Positions 52,855-61,762 of a stretch of DNA of 64,000 nucleotides are shown one piece after another. The position numbers and the translations under genes are program-made. Numbering within the stretch: position 1 is the stretch's first letter; each line of letters begins with the position of its first letter. The notes beneath the pieces are model-generated. The model saw nothing but the letters and a program-made list of their open reading frames with translations. It made no database searches and was not told the DNA's origin. The DNA comes from Hyphomonas polymorpha PS728 (GTDB lineage Bacteria > Pseudomonadota > Alphaproteobacteria > Caulobacterales > Hyphomonadaceae), in contig NZ_ARYM01000017.1 of assembly GCF_000685315.1 (NCBI RefSeq), forward strand, positions 1 through 64,000, written 5' to 3'.

Positions 52855-53609
52855 TCCGGCTCGTGGCCATCTACCGCATCCTGTTTCTGGCCGCCTTTGC
52901 GGCCTGCATAGCCTTTTCCGGCCATGCGCAGGAGGCGCCAGCAGCGCTGGATGGCCTGCTGAACCCTTCCGGTGATGGACAGCTTTCAAGCTCGGTTATC
53001 CAGCTTGTTCTGCTTGTGACGGTGCTGAGCCTTGTGCCGGGCATCGCGATGATGGTCACCTGCCTGCCGTTCATGGTGATCGTCTTCTCCTTCATGCGGC
53101 AGGCGATCGGCGTTCAGCAGGCGCCGCCGAACATGATGATCATGGCTCTGGCGATGTTTCTCACCTTCTTCGTCATGGAGCCCGTCTTCATGTCGGCGTG
53201 GGAGAACGGCATTTCGCCTTATATGGAAGGCGCGCTCGACGAGCAGCAGGCCTGGACCCTGACGACCGAACCATTTCGCGCCTTCATGACCCAGCGGACT
53301 GACCCCGAAGCGCTGTTGACGCTGGGCGACGCAGTCAACAGACCAGTGGTTGAGGGCGAGCCGCCAGCCTTTTCGCTGCTGGCCACGGCGTTCATGCTGA
53401 GCGAGATCAAGCATGCATTCCAGATCGGTTTTGTGATCTTTCTGCCCTTCATGGTGATTGATCTTGTGGTTGCTTCCGTCCTGATGGCGGTAGGCATGAT
53501 GATGGTTCCGCCGACGGTGGTTTCCCTGCCGTTCAAGCTCGGCTTTTTTGTGCTGGCCGATGGCTGGCTGAAGATCACCGAAGCGGTGCTTAGAGGCTAC
53601 GCGACATGA
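52851..53609 (+). CDS. fliP: Flagellar export gate protein FliP
   Basis: 252 residues. Cleavable signal peptide (IYRILFLAAFAACIAFSGHAQ), then about four transmembrane helices. Conserved cores: LLVTVLSLVPGIAMMVTCLP, MRQAIGVQQAPPNMMIMALA and VIFLPFMVIDLVVASVLMAV. FliP, FliQ and FliR form the export channel; fliQ and fliR are not in this window. Overlaps both neighbours by four bases. Confidence 0.96.
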   Translation: MIRLVAIYRILFLAAFAACIAFSGHAQEAPAALDGLLNPSGDGQLSSSVIQLVLLVTVLSLVPGIAMMVTCLPFMVIVFSFMRQAIGVQQAPPNMMIMALAMFLTFFVMEPVFMSAWENGISPYMEGALDEQQAWTLTTEPFRAFMTQRTDPEALLTLGDAVNRPVVEGEPPAFSLLATAFMLSEIKHAFQIGFVIFLPFMVIDLVVASVLMAVGMMMVPPTVVSLPFKLGFFVLADGWLKITEAVLRGYAT

Positions 53610-54700
53610 GCACAGTAACGAGACTGAACCGGCGCGGCGGCGGCGACGCGGCCCGCCCGGAGACATCCGGTCCGGCGCTGACACAGGCGCAGCGCGCCGC
53701 CGTGATCATTGCGCTGTTGGGGGATACTGCGGCCAAACCGATCGTCAACAAGCTGGACGACGCTGCGTTGGCGCGGGTCGCGTCTTCCCTGGAAAGCGTT
53801 ACCTATCTCTCGCGTGATGACCTGATTGCGGTGGTCATCGATTTCCTTACTCAGCTTCGCAAATCCTCCGGCGCCCTGAGGGGCGGACCGGTCCGGGCGC
53901 GCGAAGTGATAAAGGGCGTTGTGGATTCCAACCGGATGAAGGCCATTTTCGGGGAAGATGCGCCGATAATGCAGGCCGTCCAACCGGAAGAGACCGGCGA
54001 CGTCTGGACCCGCCTCAGCACCCGGGATGCCAAGCTCGTGGCGGGCTATCTCAACCGGCTTACGCCCAACATCATCGCGATCATCCTGCGCAAGCTGGAT
54101 GCGTCGATCGCCTCCAATATCATCTGCCATCTGAAGGAGGAGAAACTGGGCCCCACGCTCGGCCAGATGGTTGAGGCACCGAAACTGGATCCCGGAATCG
54201 ACTCGGTGATCGAGAAGATGCTCGAAATGGAATTCCTCAACGCCCAGGGCGAAGAAGACGGAGAAGGGGGCGACGAAAGCCATCTTGAAACGATTGGCGA
54301 AGTGCTGAGCCTCATTCCGTCTGACAAGCGCGACAATCTCGTCGGCTTCCTGAAGGAACGTTACGAGACAAAGCTCCCCATTATCCAGAAAGGTCTGTTC
54401 ACTGTTGAGGGCCTGCCGGATCTTCTGCCGCGCAATGCGGTGCCGGTCGTGTTCCGCGAACTCGATCAGCAGACCGTGCTGCGGATACTGGCGACCTTCC
54501 GGGGCGCCAATGACGCCGTGGCAGAATATCTGTTGGGCAACATATCTTCCCGCATGGCCGATCAGTACCGGGAAGACCTGAAGGGGATCGCCGCTGTTAC
54601 GCCCAGCGAAGCGGAAGCCATCCAGAGGGAGTTCCTGACGACGCTGATGGATATGCGCCGGCGCGGCGTTATCACGATTACAAAGCCTGGGGCGAAATAG
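53606..54700 (+). CDS. fliG: Flagellar motor switch protein FliG
   Basis: 364 residues. N-terminal domain (LTQAQRAAVIIALLGDTAAK), middle ARM repeats, and a C-terminal torque helix region (VLRILATFRGANDAVAEYLL, RMADQYREDL) with the charged residues that interact with MotA. An acidic insert (GEEDGEGGDESH) precedes the middle domain. Last gene of the fliF-fliG operon and followed by a strong terminator. Confidence 0.94.
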   Translation: MSTVTRLNRRGGGDAARPETSGPALTQAQRAAVIIALLGDTAAKPIVNKLDDAALARVASSLESVTYLSRDDLIAVVIDFLTQLRKSSGALRGGPVRAREVIKGVVDSNRMKAIFGEDAPIMQAVQPEETGDVWTRLSTRDAKLVAGYLNRLTPNIIAIILRKLDASIASNIICHLKEEKLGPTLGQMVEAPKLDPGIDSVIEKMLEMEFLNAQGEEDGEGGDESHLETIGEVLSLIPSDKRDNLVGFLKERYETKLPIIQKGLFTVEGLPDLLPRNAVPVVFRELDQQTVLRILATFRGANDAVAEYLLGNISSRMADQYREDLKGIAAVTPSEAEAIQREFLTTLMDMRRRGVITITKPGAK

Positions 54701-54725
54701 ACCACAGTTTTCCGCTGACAGCAGA

Positions 54726-54760
54726 AAGGCCGGACGGACTGCCCGGCCTTCTTTGTTTTT
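54726..54760 (+). terminator. Rho-independent terminator after fliG
   Basis: Stem AAGGCCGG / CCGGCCTT with a 9-base loop, followed by CTTTGTTTTT. It ends the fliF-fliG transcript before the convergent flgI. Confidence 0.9.
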
Positions 54761-54776
54761 CCGGATGCGGGGAAGC

Positions 54777-55889
54777 CTAGCGGATCACGAGATCAGCGTG
54801 AATGGCGCCGGCGGCCTTCATTGAGCGGATGATATCGGCCATCTCCTGGGGAGATACGCCGAGGGCATTGAGGCCGGCAATCAGCTGGGAAAGCGTCACA
54901 TTTGGCTCCAGCATGGCGATATTGTTGCTGCCTGTCTGGGTAATGGTGATTTCCGAGCGGGGCAGCACGATCGATTCGCCCCGGGCGAAGGGGTTGGGCT
55001 GCGAGGCGACCGGCGTCTCCCGGACCTTGATGGCGATATTGCCCTGCGCAATCGCCACGCGGGAGATGGTCACATCTTCTCCGAGCACGATGGTGCCGGA
55101 TTTCTCGTCGATCACGATACGGGCCGGTGTTGCGACTTGTACGGGGAGATTCTCGATGCTGGCGAGGAGGCGGGCAGGGGATTCGGAAATGCCGCGCAGG
55201 TCGAGTTCAATAGTGCCGGGATCGCGCATGGAGGCAAGCGGGATGCCCATGGCGGCGTTGATCGTGTCCTCGATGCGGGCCGCGGTGGTAAAGTCGGGTG
55301 AGCGCAGGGCAAGGGAGATCTGCTGATTGCGATTGAAGTCGTAATTGACCTCCCGCTCTACCTTGGCGCCATTGGGCACCGATCCGGTGGTGGGGGAGCC
55401 GCGTGTTTCGCGTGCGCCCTGAGCCTTCACGTCAATGCCGCTAACGATGATCGTGCCCTGCGCAACGGCGTAGATCTCGTTATCACCAGCCTTGAGCGGC
55501 GTGAGGATCAGGGTGCCGCCTTCAAGGCTGGTCGCGTCCCCGATAGAGGCAATGTTGACGTCAATGCTCGACCCGTTGCGTGCAAAGGGGGGCAGGGAGG
55601 CCGTGACGAGCACGGCGGCAACGTTCTTGGGTTTGATCTGTTCGCCCTGCACGTTGACGCCGAGGCGTTCCAGCATATGGGTGAGGGAATCTTCCGTGAA
55701 CGGTGAGTTGCGGACGGTATCTCCCGTGCCATTGAGGCCCACGACGATGCCGTAGCCGACGAGATCGTTGTCGCGGACACCCTGAACATCCACCACATCC
55801 CGAATGCGGGCCTGAGCATTCGCCGGGGCGGTGATGAGGCAGGGCGATATGGCGAGGGCGGCGGCGATCAGCCAAGAAGACCATTTCAT
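54777..55889 (-). CDS. flgI: Flagellar P-ring protein FlgI
   Basis: 370 residues. Signal peptide (WLIAAALAISPCLITAPANA) for periplasmic export, then the family opening RIRDVVDVQGVRDNDLVGYG, the NGTGDT region, and the end VSPQEMADIIRSMKAAGAIH. It forms the peptidoglycan-level bushing of the rod. Last gene of flgE-flgK-flgL-flgI, 4 bases after flgL. The flgA chaperone and flgH are not seen here. Confidence 0.96.
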   Translation of the reverse strand: MKWSSWLIAAALAISPCLITAPANAQARIRDVVDVQGVRDNDLVGYGIVVGLNGTGDTVRNSPFTEDSLTHMLERLGVNVQGEQIKPKNVAAVLVTASLPPFARNGSSIDVNIASIGDATSLEGGTLILTPLKAGDNEIYAVAQGTIIVSGIDVKAQGARETRGSPTTGSVPNGAKVEREVNYDFNRNQQISLALRSPDFTTAARIEDTINAAMGIPLASMRDPGTIELDLRGISESPARLLASIENLPVQVATPARIVIDEKSGTIVLGEDVTISRVAIAQGNIAIKVRETPVASQPNPFARGESIVLPRSEITITQTGSNNIAMLEPNVTLSQLIAGLNALGVSPQEMADIIRSMKAAGAIHADLVIR

Positions 55890-55893
55890 CGGA

Positions 55894-56871
55894 TTACCTC
55901 AGGAAGTTCAGGAGGCTAAGGTTCGACAGGCGGGAGGTGAGCACATAAGCTGCCTCCAGGCTTGCCTCGAGTTGCTTCAGCTCGGAGGCTGCATCATACT
56001 GATCGCGTCCGACCATATTGTTATAAACGCTATTGAGGATCGTCTGTTCAGTATCGAGAGTTTCCAGTGACTTGGCGACCCGCTCCTGAATGATGCCCAC
56101 ATCTGCCCGCAGGTTCACGAGCGAGGTTGTGCCAGAGCTCAAGCGCTCCGCCCCGCTGCGTGCAATTTCCGGGTTCTGCTGGAAAAGCGCGAGATTGTCC
56201 TCGGAGCCGCTGAGGGCCATGATGGCCAGGCCAGAGATCAGTTCAACGAGGGCGGGGTCGGTGGCTGTCACGCTGTCAGGGTCGGTGGCAACCGAGGAGC
56301 CCCGATAGATGCTGGTCTGCCACCCACCGGTTGCGGAGTAGAAATAATCGTCGAGCTGCGTCTCAAAATCGGCCGCATCGGTAGCGGTACCGGCTATCGT
56401 GCGAAGGTCGGCAAGAAGCTGCTCAGTACCCGCGAAAGGCTGTGTGGCCGTCTCGTCGCCGGAGAACAGGAACCGGTCTCCATGGCGGCCATTGAGCGCT
56501 GTGAACACATCCGTGAGCGCAGCCTTTGCGTCCCGCGCCACCACGCTCTGGCCGTGATAGTCCCCAGTGCCAATGGCGCTCAGCATCTGGGTGGCGAGGC
56601 CGTCCACGCGGTCCTGAATGCCGGCGAGGCTCTTCTGGACGAGATCGAGACGGCCCTGCCGAACGCCGAGAAGACTGCGCTGGTCTTCGATGTCGTTCAG
56701 AGCCTTCTTGCCGATCATGGCGTCGCCAATACGCCCGCCAAGGTGTTTGGTGAGATCGGCATACTGGCCTGTGACCGATTCTTCGGCAACCACAGTGGCC
56801 CGCGCGCGCAGATCGGCAATATTTTGCGTAAAAGAGGCGGAAACGATGCTGTTGGGAGGGATGATGCGCAT
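55894..56871 (-). CDS. flgL: Flagellar hook-filament junction protein FlgL
   Basis: 325 residues from ATG 56871 (MRIIPPNS, matching the usual FlgL start MRI; a TTG at 56880 is the alternative). Helical flagellin-like ends with heptads (VAEESVTGQYADLTKHLG; ELKQLEASLEAAYVLTSRLS) and a variable middle with FLFSGDET. Exported through the flagellar apparatus; no signal peptide. 5 bases after flgK. Confidence 0.9.
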   Translation of the reverse strand: MRIIPPNSIVSASFTQNIADLRARATVVAEESVTGQYADLTKHLGGRIGDAMIGKKALNDIEDQRSLLGVRQGRLDLVQKSLAGIQDRVDGLATQMLSAIGTGDYHGQSVVARDAKAALTDVFTALNGRHGDRFLFSGDETATQPFAGTEQLLADLRTIAGTATDAADFETQLDDYFYSATGGWQTSIYRGSSVATDPDSVTATDPALVELISGLAIMALSGSEDNLALFQQNPEIARSGAERLSSGTTSLVNLRADVGIIQERVAKSLETLDTEQTILNSVYNNMVGRDQYDAASELKQLEASLEAAYVLTSRLSNLSLLNFLR

Positions 56872-56876
56872 GAGGA

Positions 56877-58328
56877 TCAAAGCTCCATCAGAATACTGAT
56901 CATGTCACGGGCCACCTGAATGACCCGCGCATTGGCGGCATAGGCCTGCTCGATCAGCAAGAGGGATTCCATTTCCTGGTCGACATTCACGCCGGTCTGC
57001 GACTGTTCGGCTTCCACCAGCGTCAGGTGCTGCGCCTGGGTCGAGGCGAGCACGGAATCCTGATGGACACGTTTCTGGCCGACAACCGAGGAAAGCTGCG
57101 CGGCCAGGTCGCTGGCGGAGAAGGCGCCCTGAATGCCGTTGGAGTTCATAGATTTGATCTGGGTGAAGGCGTCAAACATCGCCGACAGGATTGATGAATT
57201 GCCCGGCGGTCCTTCAGTGGTTGCCTCCAGGCCATCCCGCAGGCGGGATATCTGGCCTCCCTGGGCTGGATCAACGGCGGCGTTTACCGAGATGCGCGAT
57301 GCCAGGCCCAACGTGCCAGATCCTGCGGGATCGACAAACAGGCCCTGCGCGCCGGGTGTCTTGGTGGGGTCAATCGCATCGTCCGACAGGCGGGTGATGA
57401 TATCGTTGGCCACCATGTCCAGCTGGTCCATGAAGGCCGGAATATCCTGGTCGCGCAGCGTGAACAGCGCGCCAAGCATGCCCCCGGAGACAGCGCCGAA
57501 GGAGGTCGAGCCGGGCGTGAGGTTGATGCCGCCCACGCTTATTCCCGACAGGTCGCCATCAGCGAGGGTCTGCTCGGAGGTAAATGTGGAGGAGGGGGAG
57601 AACTGAAGCTGCTGGGCCGTGCTGCCATTGATGAGGTAGACACCCTCCGGCGTCAGCACATCAATTGCTCCGTATTCCCGCTGAACCGTCTGGATCGGCA
57701 GGTATTGCGCAATCGTATCAAGAACCCGCTGGCGCTCATCCATCAGGGTGGCGGCCTGTTCGCTGGTCCGGTCGATGCTGGAAATGCGCTTGTTGAGATC
57801 CTGAATTTGTTTAAGGGCGGCGTTGACCGTCTCTACGCCCTGCGCAATTTCGCTATCCGCTTCGGCGCGGGCTTGCGCGGCATAGCTGGAAAGGCTGTTG
57901 AGTTCCCTTGCGACGGATTTGGCCGCGTCCAGCAGGGAGGTTGCCGTCGCCGTGGATTCCGGCGAGGTGACCGAAGCGCGCAGCGCCGATTCAAAGTTCG
58001 AGAAGGTATTGAACAGCCCCGTCCCGGAGGCGGTGCTGCCGACACGCTGGGACAGGGACTGCCATGTGGAGGCCAGCACGGTTGCCTGGGCAACATCGCT
58101 GGTGAGTTCGCGGCGCTGACCCTTGATAATGTCGTCGCCGGCTCTGGAAACGCCCAGCGAGACGACGCCGGATGTCTGGGAGCCCTGCACCAGTTCGCCC
58201 ACCACCAGCGACCGCCGGACATAGCCCGGCGTGCTGGCATTGGCGACGTTGGTGGCAACGATTTCGGCCTTCTGGCTGGTGACCTGAAGACCGGATCGTG
58301 CGGCAAGGATGGCAGCTGAGATGCTCAC
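56877..58328 (-). CDS. flgK: Flagellar hook-associated protein FlgK
   Basis: 483 residues, GTG start at 58328 with AGGAG upstream. The N-terminal rod/hook motif is AARSGLQVTSQKAEIVATNV followed by ANASTPGYVRR. The C-terminal end is MESLLLIEQAYAANARVIQV, both shared by FlgK family members. First hook-filament junction protein. Shorter than enterobacterial FlgK (about 547), as in other alphaproteobacteria. Confidence 0.94.
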   Translation of the reverse strand: MSISAAILAARSGLQVTSQKAEIVATNVANASTPGYVRRSLVVGELVQGSQTSGVVSLGVSRAGDDIIKGQRRELTSDVAQATVLASTWQSLSQRVGSTASGTGLFNTFSNFESALRASVTSPESTATATSLLDAAKSVARELNSLSSYAAQARAEADSEIAQGVETVNAALKQIQDLNKRISSIDRTSEQAATLMDERQRVLDTIAQYLPIQTVQREYGAIDVLTPEGVYLINGSTAQQLQFSPSSTFTSEQTLADGDLSGISVGGINLTPGSTSFGAVSGGMLGALFTLRDQDIPAFMDQLDMVANDIITRLSDDAIDPTKTPGAQGLFVDPAGSGTLGLASRISVNAAVDPAQGGQISRLRDGLEATTEGPPGNSSILSAMFDAFTQIKSMNSNGIQGAFSASDLAAQLSSVVGQKRVHQDSVLASTQAQHLTLVEAEQSQTGVNVDQEMESLLLIEQAYAANARVIQVARDMISILMEL

Positions 58329-58354
58329 TTAGGAAGCGCTCCTGTCTTCGCCTG

Positions 58355-59659
58355 TCAGCGTTTCAGGTTGGTGGTTTCCTGAAGCATCTCATCAACGGTC
58401 TGAACAATCTTCGCGTTTGACGAATAGGCGCGTTGCGTTTCGATCAGATCTGTAAGCTCGGCTGCGATGTCCGTGGTGGACTCCATCAGCGAGTAGCCGG
58501 AGAGGCTGCCGACCGGGCCGCTGCCTGCGTCCCAGAGATAGAGATTGCCGCTGGAGTTCGAGACAGAATAGGCCTGAGAATCGAGCGCCCGGAGCCCGTT
58601 CATGTTGGGCACGTCGCCCACCGGGATCTGATAAAGCGTGCGGCGGAAGCCCTTGTCATAGATCGCTTGCAGGAAGCCCTGCTCGTCGATCTCGATCGAC
58701 TGCAGGTCACCAATGGGCGAGCCATTCTTCGTCACCGCGGTCGGCGCGAAGGAGGCGGCAAGCTGGGTGATGCCGGCGCTGTCATTCGGGCGGCCAATGA
58801 ACACTTCCACGGGGCCGTGGTCGAGGTTGATCGAGACGCGGCCGGTTGCCGGATCATAGATGGCGCCGTTGGAGGCGGTAGCCGCGGCGATGCGCCCGCC
58901 CGCCGATGGCGTGTCGTTAAAGGTGAGATCGAGATCGCCAATAGAGGTGGCAGGGTTGCCGGCGCTGTCGAAAATCTGGACAGTCCACTCATTGCTCGAG
59001 CCGCTCGCCGGGACGTTCGGTGTGAACTGGAAGGTGACTGTCTGCGCGCGGCCAAGGTTGTCGAAATACTCGACCGGCAGGAGGTAGGGGTCACTGGAGG
59101 CGCCGGCAGTGGTCGCATCGGCCGGAATGTTGATCCCCAGCTCGATGCTGGAAGTCGGCGTGGCGTTGAACTGCGAGGTCGCGATGTTGACGGGCACAAG
59201 GTTGACGCCGCTGTTGCGGCTGACATTGCCGACTTCGCCAGCTGAATCGGCTGGCCAGCCAAGCAGGAAGAGGCCGCTCTGGGTTCTCAGGAAGCCGTTT
59301 TCATCGGCATAGAAAGAGCCGGTGGGTGTGAGCATCAGATTGCGGTTGGAGGCAAGCGAGTTGATGCCGCCAATGTCGGTGACCGGGAGCAGGCCCCGTC
59401 CGGAGACTGCCACATCTGTGGCGCTGCCGGTGCGGATCAGCGAACCCGTAGCGGAGATATCCTTGTACGTATCGACACGTACGCCGCCGGCAGCATAGGC
59501 GGAGGATTTCTGCTGCAGCACCATGCTGGAGAAGTCCACGGCGCTGCGCTTGTAGCCGTAGGTACCCGAGTTTGCGATGTTATCGGAAATGGTGGCGAGG
59601 CGTGTGCCATTGACACTCAGCCCCATTACCCCCGCGTTCAGGGAGGATGAGATGCTCAT
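58355..59659 (-). CDS. flgE: Flagellar hook protein FlgE
   Basis: 434 residues from ATG 59659 (CAGGAG upstream); in-frame codons before it lie in the leader hairpin. N-terminus LNAGVMGLSVNGTRLATISD then NIANSGTYGYKRS; C-terminus TDIAAELTDLIETQRAYSSN and AKIVQTVDEMLQETTNLKR, the paired hook heptads. First gene of the minus-strand hook operon. In Caulobacter the hook gene is a late, sigma-54-controlled class; no clear sigma-54 promoter is visible here. Confidence 0.95.
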   Translation of the reverse strand: MSISSSLNAGVMGLSVNGTRLATISDNIANSGTYGYKRSAVDFSSMVLQQKSSAYAAGGVRVDTYKDISATGSLIRTGSATDVAVSGRGLLPVTDIGGINSLASNRNLMLTPTGSFYADENGFLRTQSGLFLLGWPADSAGEVGNVSRNSGVNLVPVNIATSQFNATPTSSIELGINIPADATTAGASSDPYLLPVEYFDNLGRAQTVTFQFTPNVPASGSSNEWTVQIFDSAGNPATSIGDLDLTFNDTPSAGGRIAAATASNGAIYDPATGRVSINLDHGPVEVFIGRPNDSAGITQLAASFAPTAVTKNGSPIGDLQSIEIDEQGFLQAIYDKGFRRTLYQIPVGDVPNMNGLRALDSQAYSVSNSSGNLYLWDAGSGPVGSLSGYSLMESTTDIAAELTDLIETQRAYSSNAKIVQTVDEMLQETTNLKR

Positions 59660-59672
59660 ATCTGGTTGCTCC

Positions 59673-59691
59673 TGCGTCAGATAATGACGCA
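59673..59691 (-). promoter_or_regulatory. flgE leader hairpin next to the ribosome binding site
   Basis: Perfect 7-bp inverted repeat TGCGTCA-N5-TGACGCA whose 3' arm runs into the flgE Shine-Dalgarno (TGACGCAGGAG). It could be an operator or a translational-control hairpin in the mRNA leader. Confidence 0.5.
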
Positions 59692-59778
59692 AATTGAAGG
59701 CAACTCGTAAATAAGCCGATAACTGGTGTTAGCGGAGTTTGTTAATCTTCTGGAAACGCATTCGGCGGAGGCCTCGCG

Positions 59779-60678
59779 CTACTCCGTCAGTATCGTGATG
59801 GAAATCCTGCGGTTCTGGGCCGCTTGCGTATCTTCCTTGACCAACGGATCGGTGTCAGCCTTGCCGGATACCTCGCGGATGCGGTCTCCAGGAACACCGG
59901 CCCGTTCCAGCAGGCGGCGCGCCGCATTGGCGCGGTCGGCAGACAGGTTCCAGTTATCGTAGATGGCGCCGTTGCGGTAACGGTGGCTATCGGTATGGCC
60001 GACGATCTTGATGTCATTGTCAAATTCGCCGAACGCCTCAGCGACCACGTCCATCAGTTGCATCATCGTGTCGGAGGGCTCACTGCGGCCAAGCGGGAAG
60101 AGGGGGGTGCTTTCCGAATCGGTGATCTCCAGAACGATGCCTTCTGCAGACATCTTGATCAGCAGGTGCTCGGAAAGCTGGCGGCTCTGTTCGCCAAGGG
60201 ACTCCTTGAGTTCCTGCAGTTCGGCAGCGATCTGCCTTTCCTCGGCCTGTTTCGCCGTAGCGTCTGCGGCTTCGCTTTCGGAATCTCGTTGTTTGCTGTC
60301 GCCAAAGGAGGGGTTTTCGACGCTTTCCTTGCGATTGGCGCCCATGCCCATCTTGGCATAGGTGTTTTCGGCAAAGATCGACGAGCCGTTAAGACCGTCA
60401 GACCCGCCGCCGGAAATCCGGCTGATCGGGATGGTGGGGCTGAAATAGTCGGCGATACCCTTGCGCTGTTCTTCGGTTGTGGCGTTCAGCAGCCACATGA
60501 GAAGGAAGAACGCCATCATGGCGGTCACGAAGTCAGCATAGGCTACTTTCCAGGCGCCGCCATGATGGCCGTCCGCCTTGTAGACCTTCTTACGCTTAAT
60601 AATGGTCGGTCCTTGTGCTGAGGAGTCCGTGCCCATTTCAACCACCAGTTCTGCTTCTGCTGGGGGTGCTTTTACCAT
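59779..60678 (-). CDS. motB: Flagellar stator protein MotB
   Basis: 299 residues from ATG 60678. One transmembrane helix (DFVTAMMAFFLLMWLLNAT) with the proton-conducting Asp at 49 in AYADFVTAMM. A Ser/Glu-rich plug/linker follows, then an OmpA-like peptidoglycan-binding domain (KIVGHTDSHRYRNG, NLSADRANAARRLLE). Divergent from fliM, separated from motA by the fliM gene, as in some alphaproteobacteria. Confidence 0.95.
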   Translation of the reverse strand: MVKAPPAEAELVVEMGTDSSAQGPTIIKRKKVYKADGHHGGAWKVAYADFVTAMMAFFLLMWLLNATTEEQRKGIADYFSPTIPISRISGGGSDGLNGSSIFAENTYAKMGMGANRKESVENPSFGDSKQRDSESEAADATAKQAEERQIAAELQELKESLGEQSRQLSEHLLIKMSAEGIVLEITDSESTPLFPLGRSEPSDTMMQLMDVVAEAFGEFDNDIKIVGHTDSHRYRNGAIYDNWNLSADRANAARRLLERAGVPGDRIREVSGKADTDPLVKEDTQAAQNRRISITILTE

Positions 60679-60800
60679 CGCATGCTCAATTAAGAGCGTA
60701 AGACAGAGGTAAGGATCGGGGCTTTGCGATAACCATTCTTCAACCAATTGGGCAGCACTAAGAGTCGTTGGAATCGCATTCATCCCGGAAGGGTGGGGAT

Positions 60801-61691
60801 ATGTCGTCGGTGCTGAGAAAGAAGATGGGGGCAGGGTCGGGATTACCTCCGACAATCCTGCGTTACCATGATTTCTGGAGCGCGATTCACCAATCCGTTT
60901 CCGGCTGGGCCGCGCAGGCGCTGGACGGCAGCGTTCCGCCGGCGCCGGAAATTCGCCGTGTGTATTCAGGCGCCAGCGCAATCGAGGCGCTCGATCAGCG
61001 GACAACTTTCTTCTTTAATTCAAAGCTTTCGCCGGGTCTGTGCGCAATTGCCACAGATGGCGCGGGCGCGGCTCGTGTTGTGGCCAGGCGGCTGAGTCAG
61101 GACTTTGAAAGTGCCAAGGAAGCCTCCGCACTGTTCCTGAAGCTGATGTTCGAGGCGCCCGCCGTTGCCTTGTGGCGGGCCGCTGCCGCTTCGCTTGAGG
61201 GCCACCAGGCCGAGACGGTAACGTCTCCTCTGTCTGAGCCGGCACAGGCCGCCGGCAACTTTGAAGCTGACAGCCGGTATCTGATCATTGGCTATACGGT
61301 GATGCCGGAAGCCGTTCAGTCGCAGATATGGCTCGTATTCGATCTCGACTATCTCATGGGCTGCGCGCATGAGGCCGAACGGCGCGCGGCAGAGCACAGG
61401 CGTCCGCCAGCTTCCAGGCTGCTGCGGGAGAGCGTTATGAGCTCTTCGATAAAGGTTGAGGCGGTTCTTGACAAAATATCAATGACGATCGGCGAATGCT
61501 CTCGCCTGAAAGTGGGCGATCTCATTCCGCTGCCAGACACCGATCCCGGATCGATCCGTCTGAATGCCGAGACCGTCAACGGACAAATTGAGATCGGGCA
61601 ATGTGAAATGGGAGTTTGGAAGCGCCAGCGCGCGCTGAAGCTCAAACAGCCCGTGCTCGAACCCTTCACGCAGGAAGTCGCGAAGATGTAG
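60801..61691 (+). CDS. fliM: Flagellar switch protein FliM, divergent alpha-type
   Basis: 296 residues from ATG 60801 (GGAAGGGTGGGG upstream). The C-terminus (about 215-290) is a SpoA domain: IKVEAVLDKISMTIGECSRL, KVGDLIPLPDTDPGSIRL, INGQIEIG-like strand (NGQIEIGQCEMGVW). The middle resembles the FliM CheC-like core. The canonical N-terminal CheY-binding EIDALL motif is absent, as in rhizobial FliM, whose locus (fliM-motA) is the same. Could also be a FliM-like paralogue. Confidence 0.8.
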   Translation: MSSVLRKKMGAGSGLPPTILRYHDFWSAIHQSVSGWAAQALDGSVPPAPEIRRVYSGASAIEALDQRTTFFFNSKLSPGLCAIATDGAGAARVVARRLSQDFESAKEASALFLKLMFEAPAVALWRAAAASLEGHQAETVTSPLSEPAQAAGNFEADSRYLIIGYTVMPEAVQSQIWLVFDLDYLMGCAHEAERRAAEHRRPPASRLLRESVMSSSIKVEAVLDKISMTIGECSRLKVGDLIPLPDTDPGSIRLNAETVNGQIEIGQCEMGVWKRQRALKLKQPVLEPFTQEVAKM

Positions 61692-61762
61692 CAAGGAAGA
61701 ATGACTGCCCGCAGCCACCAGCAAAAAGAGTGGCGCGGTTTTTGGTACACGGAGATAGGCAC

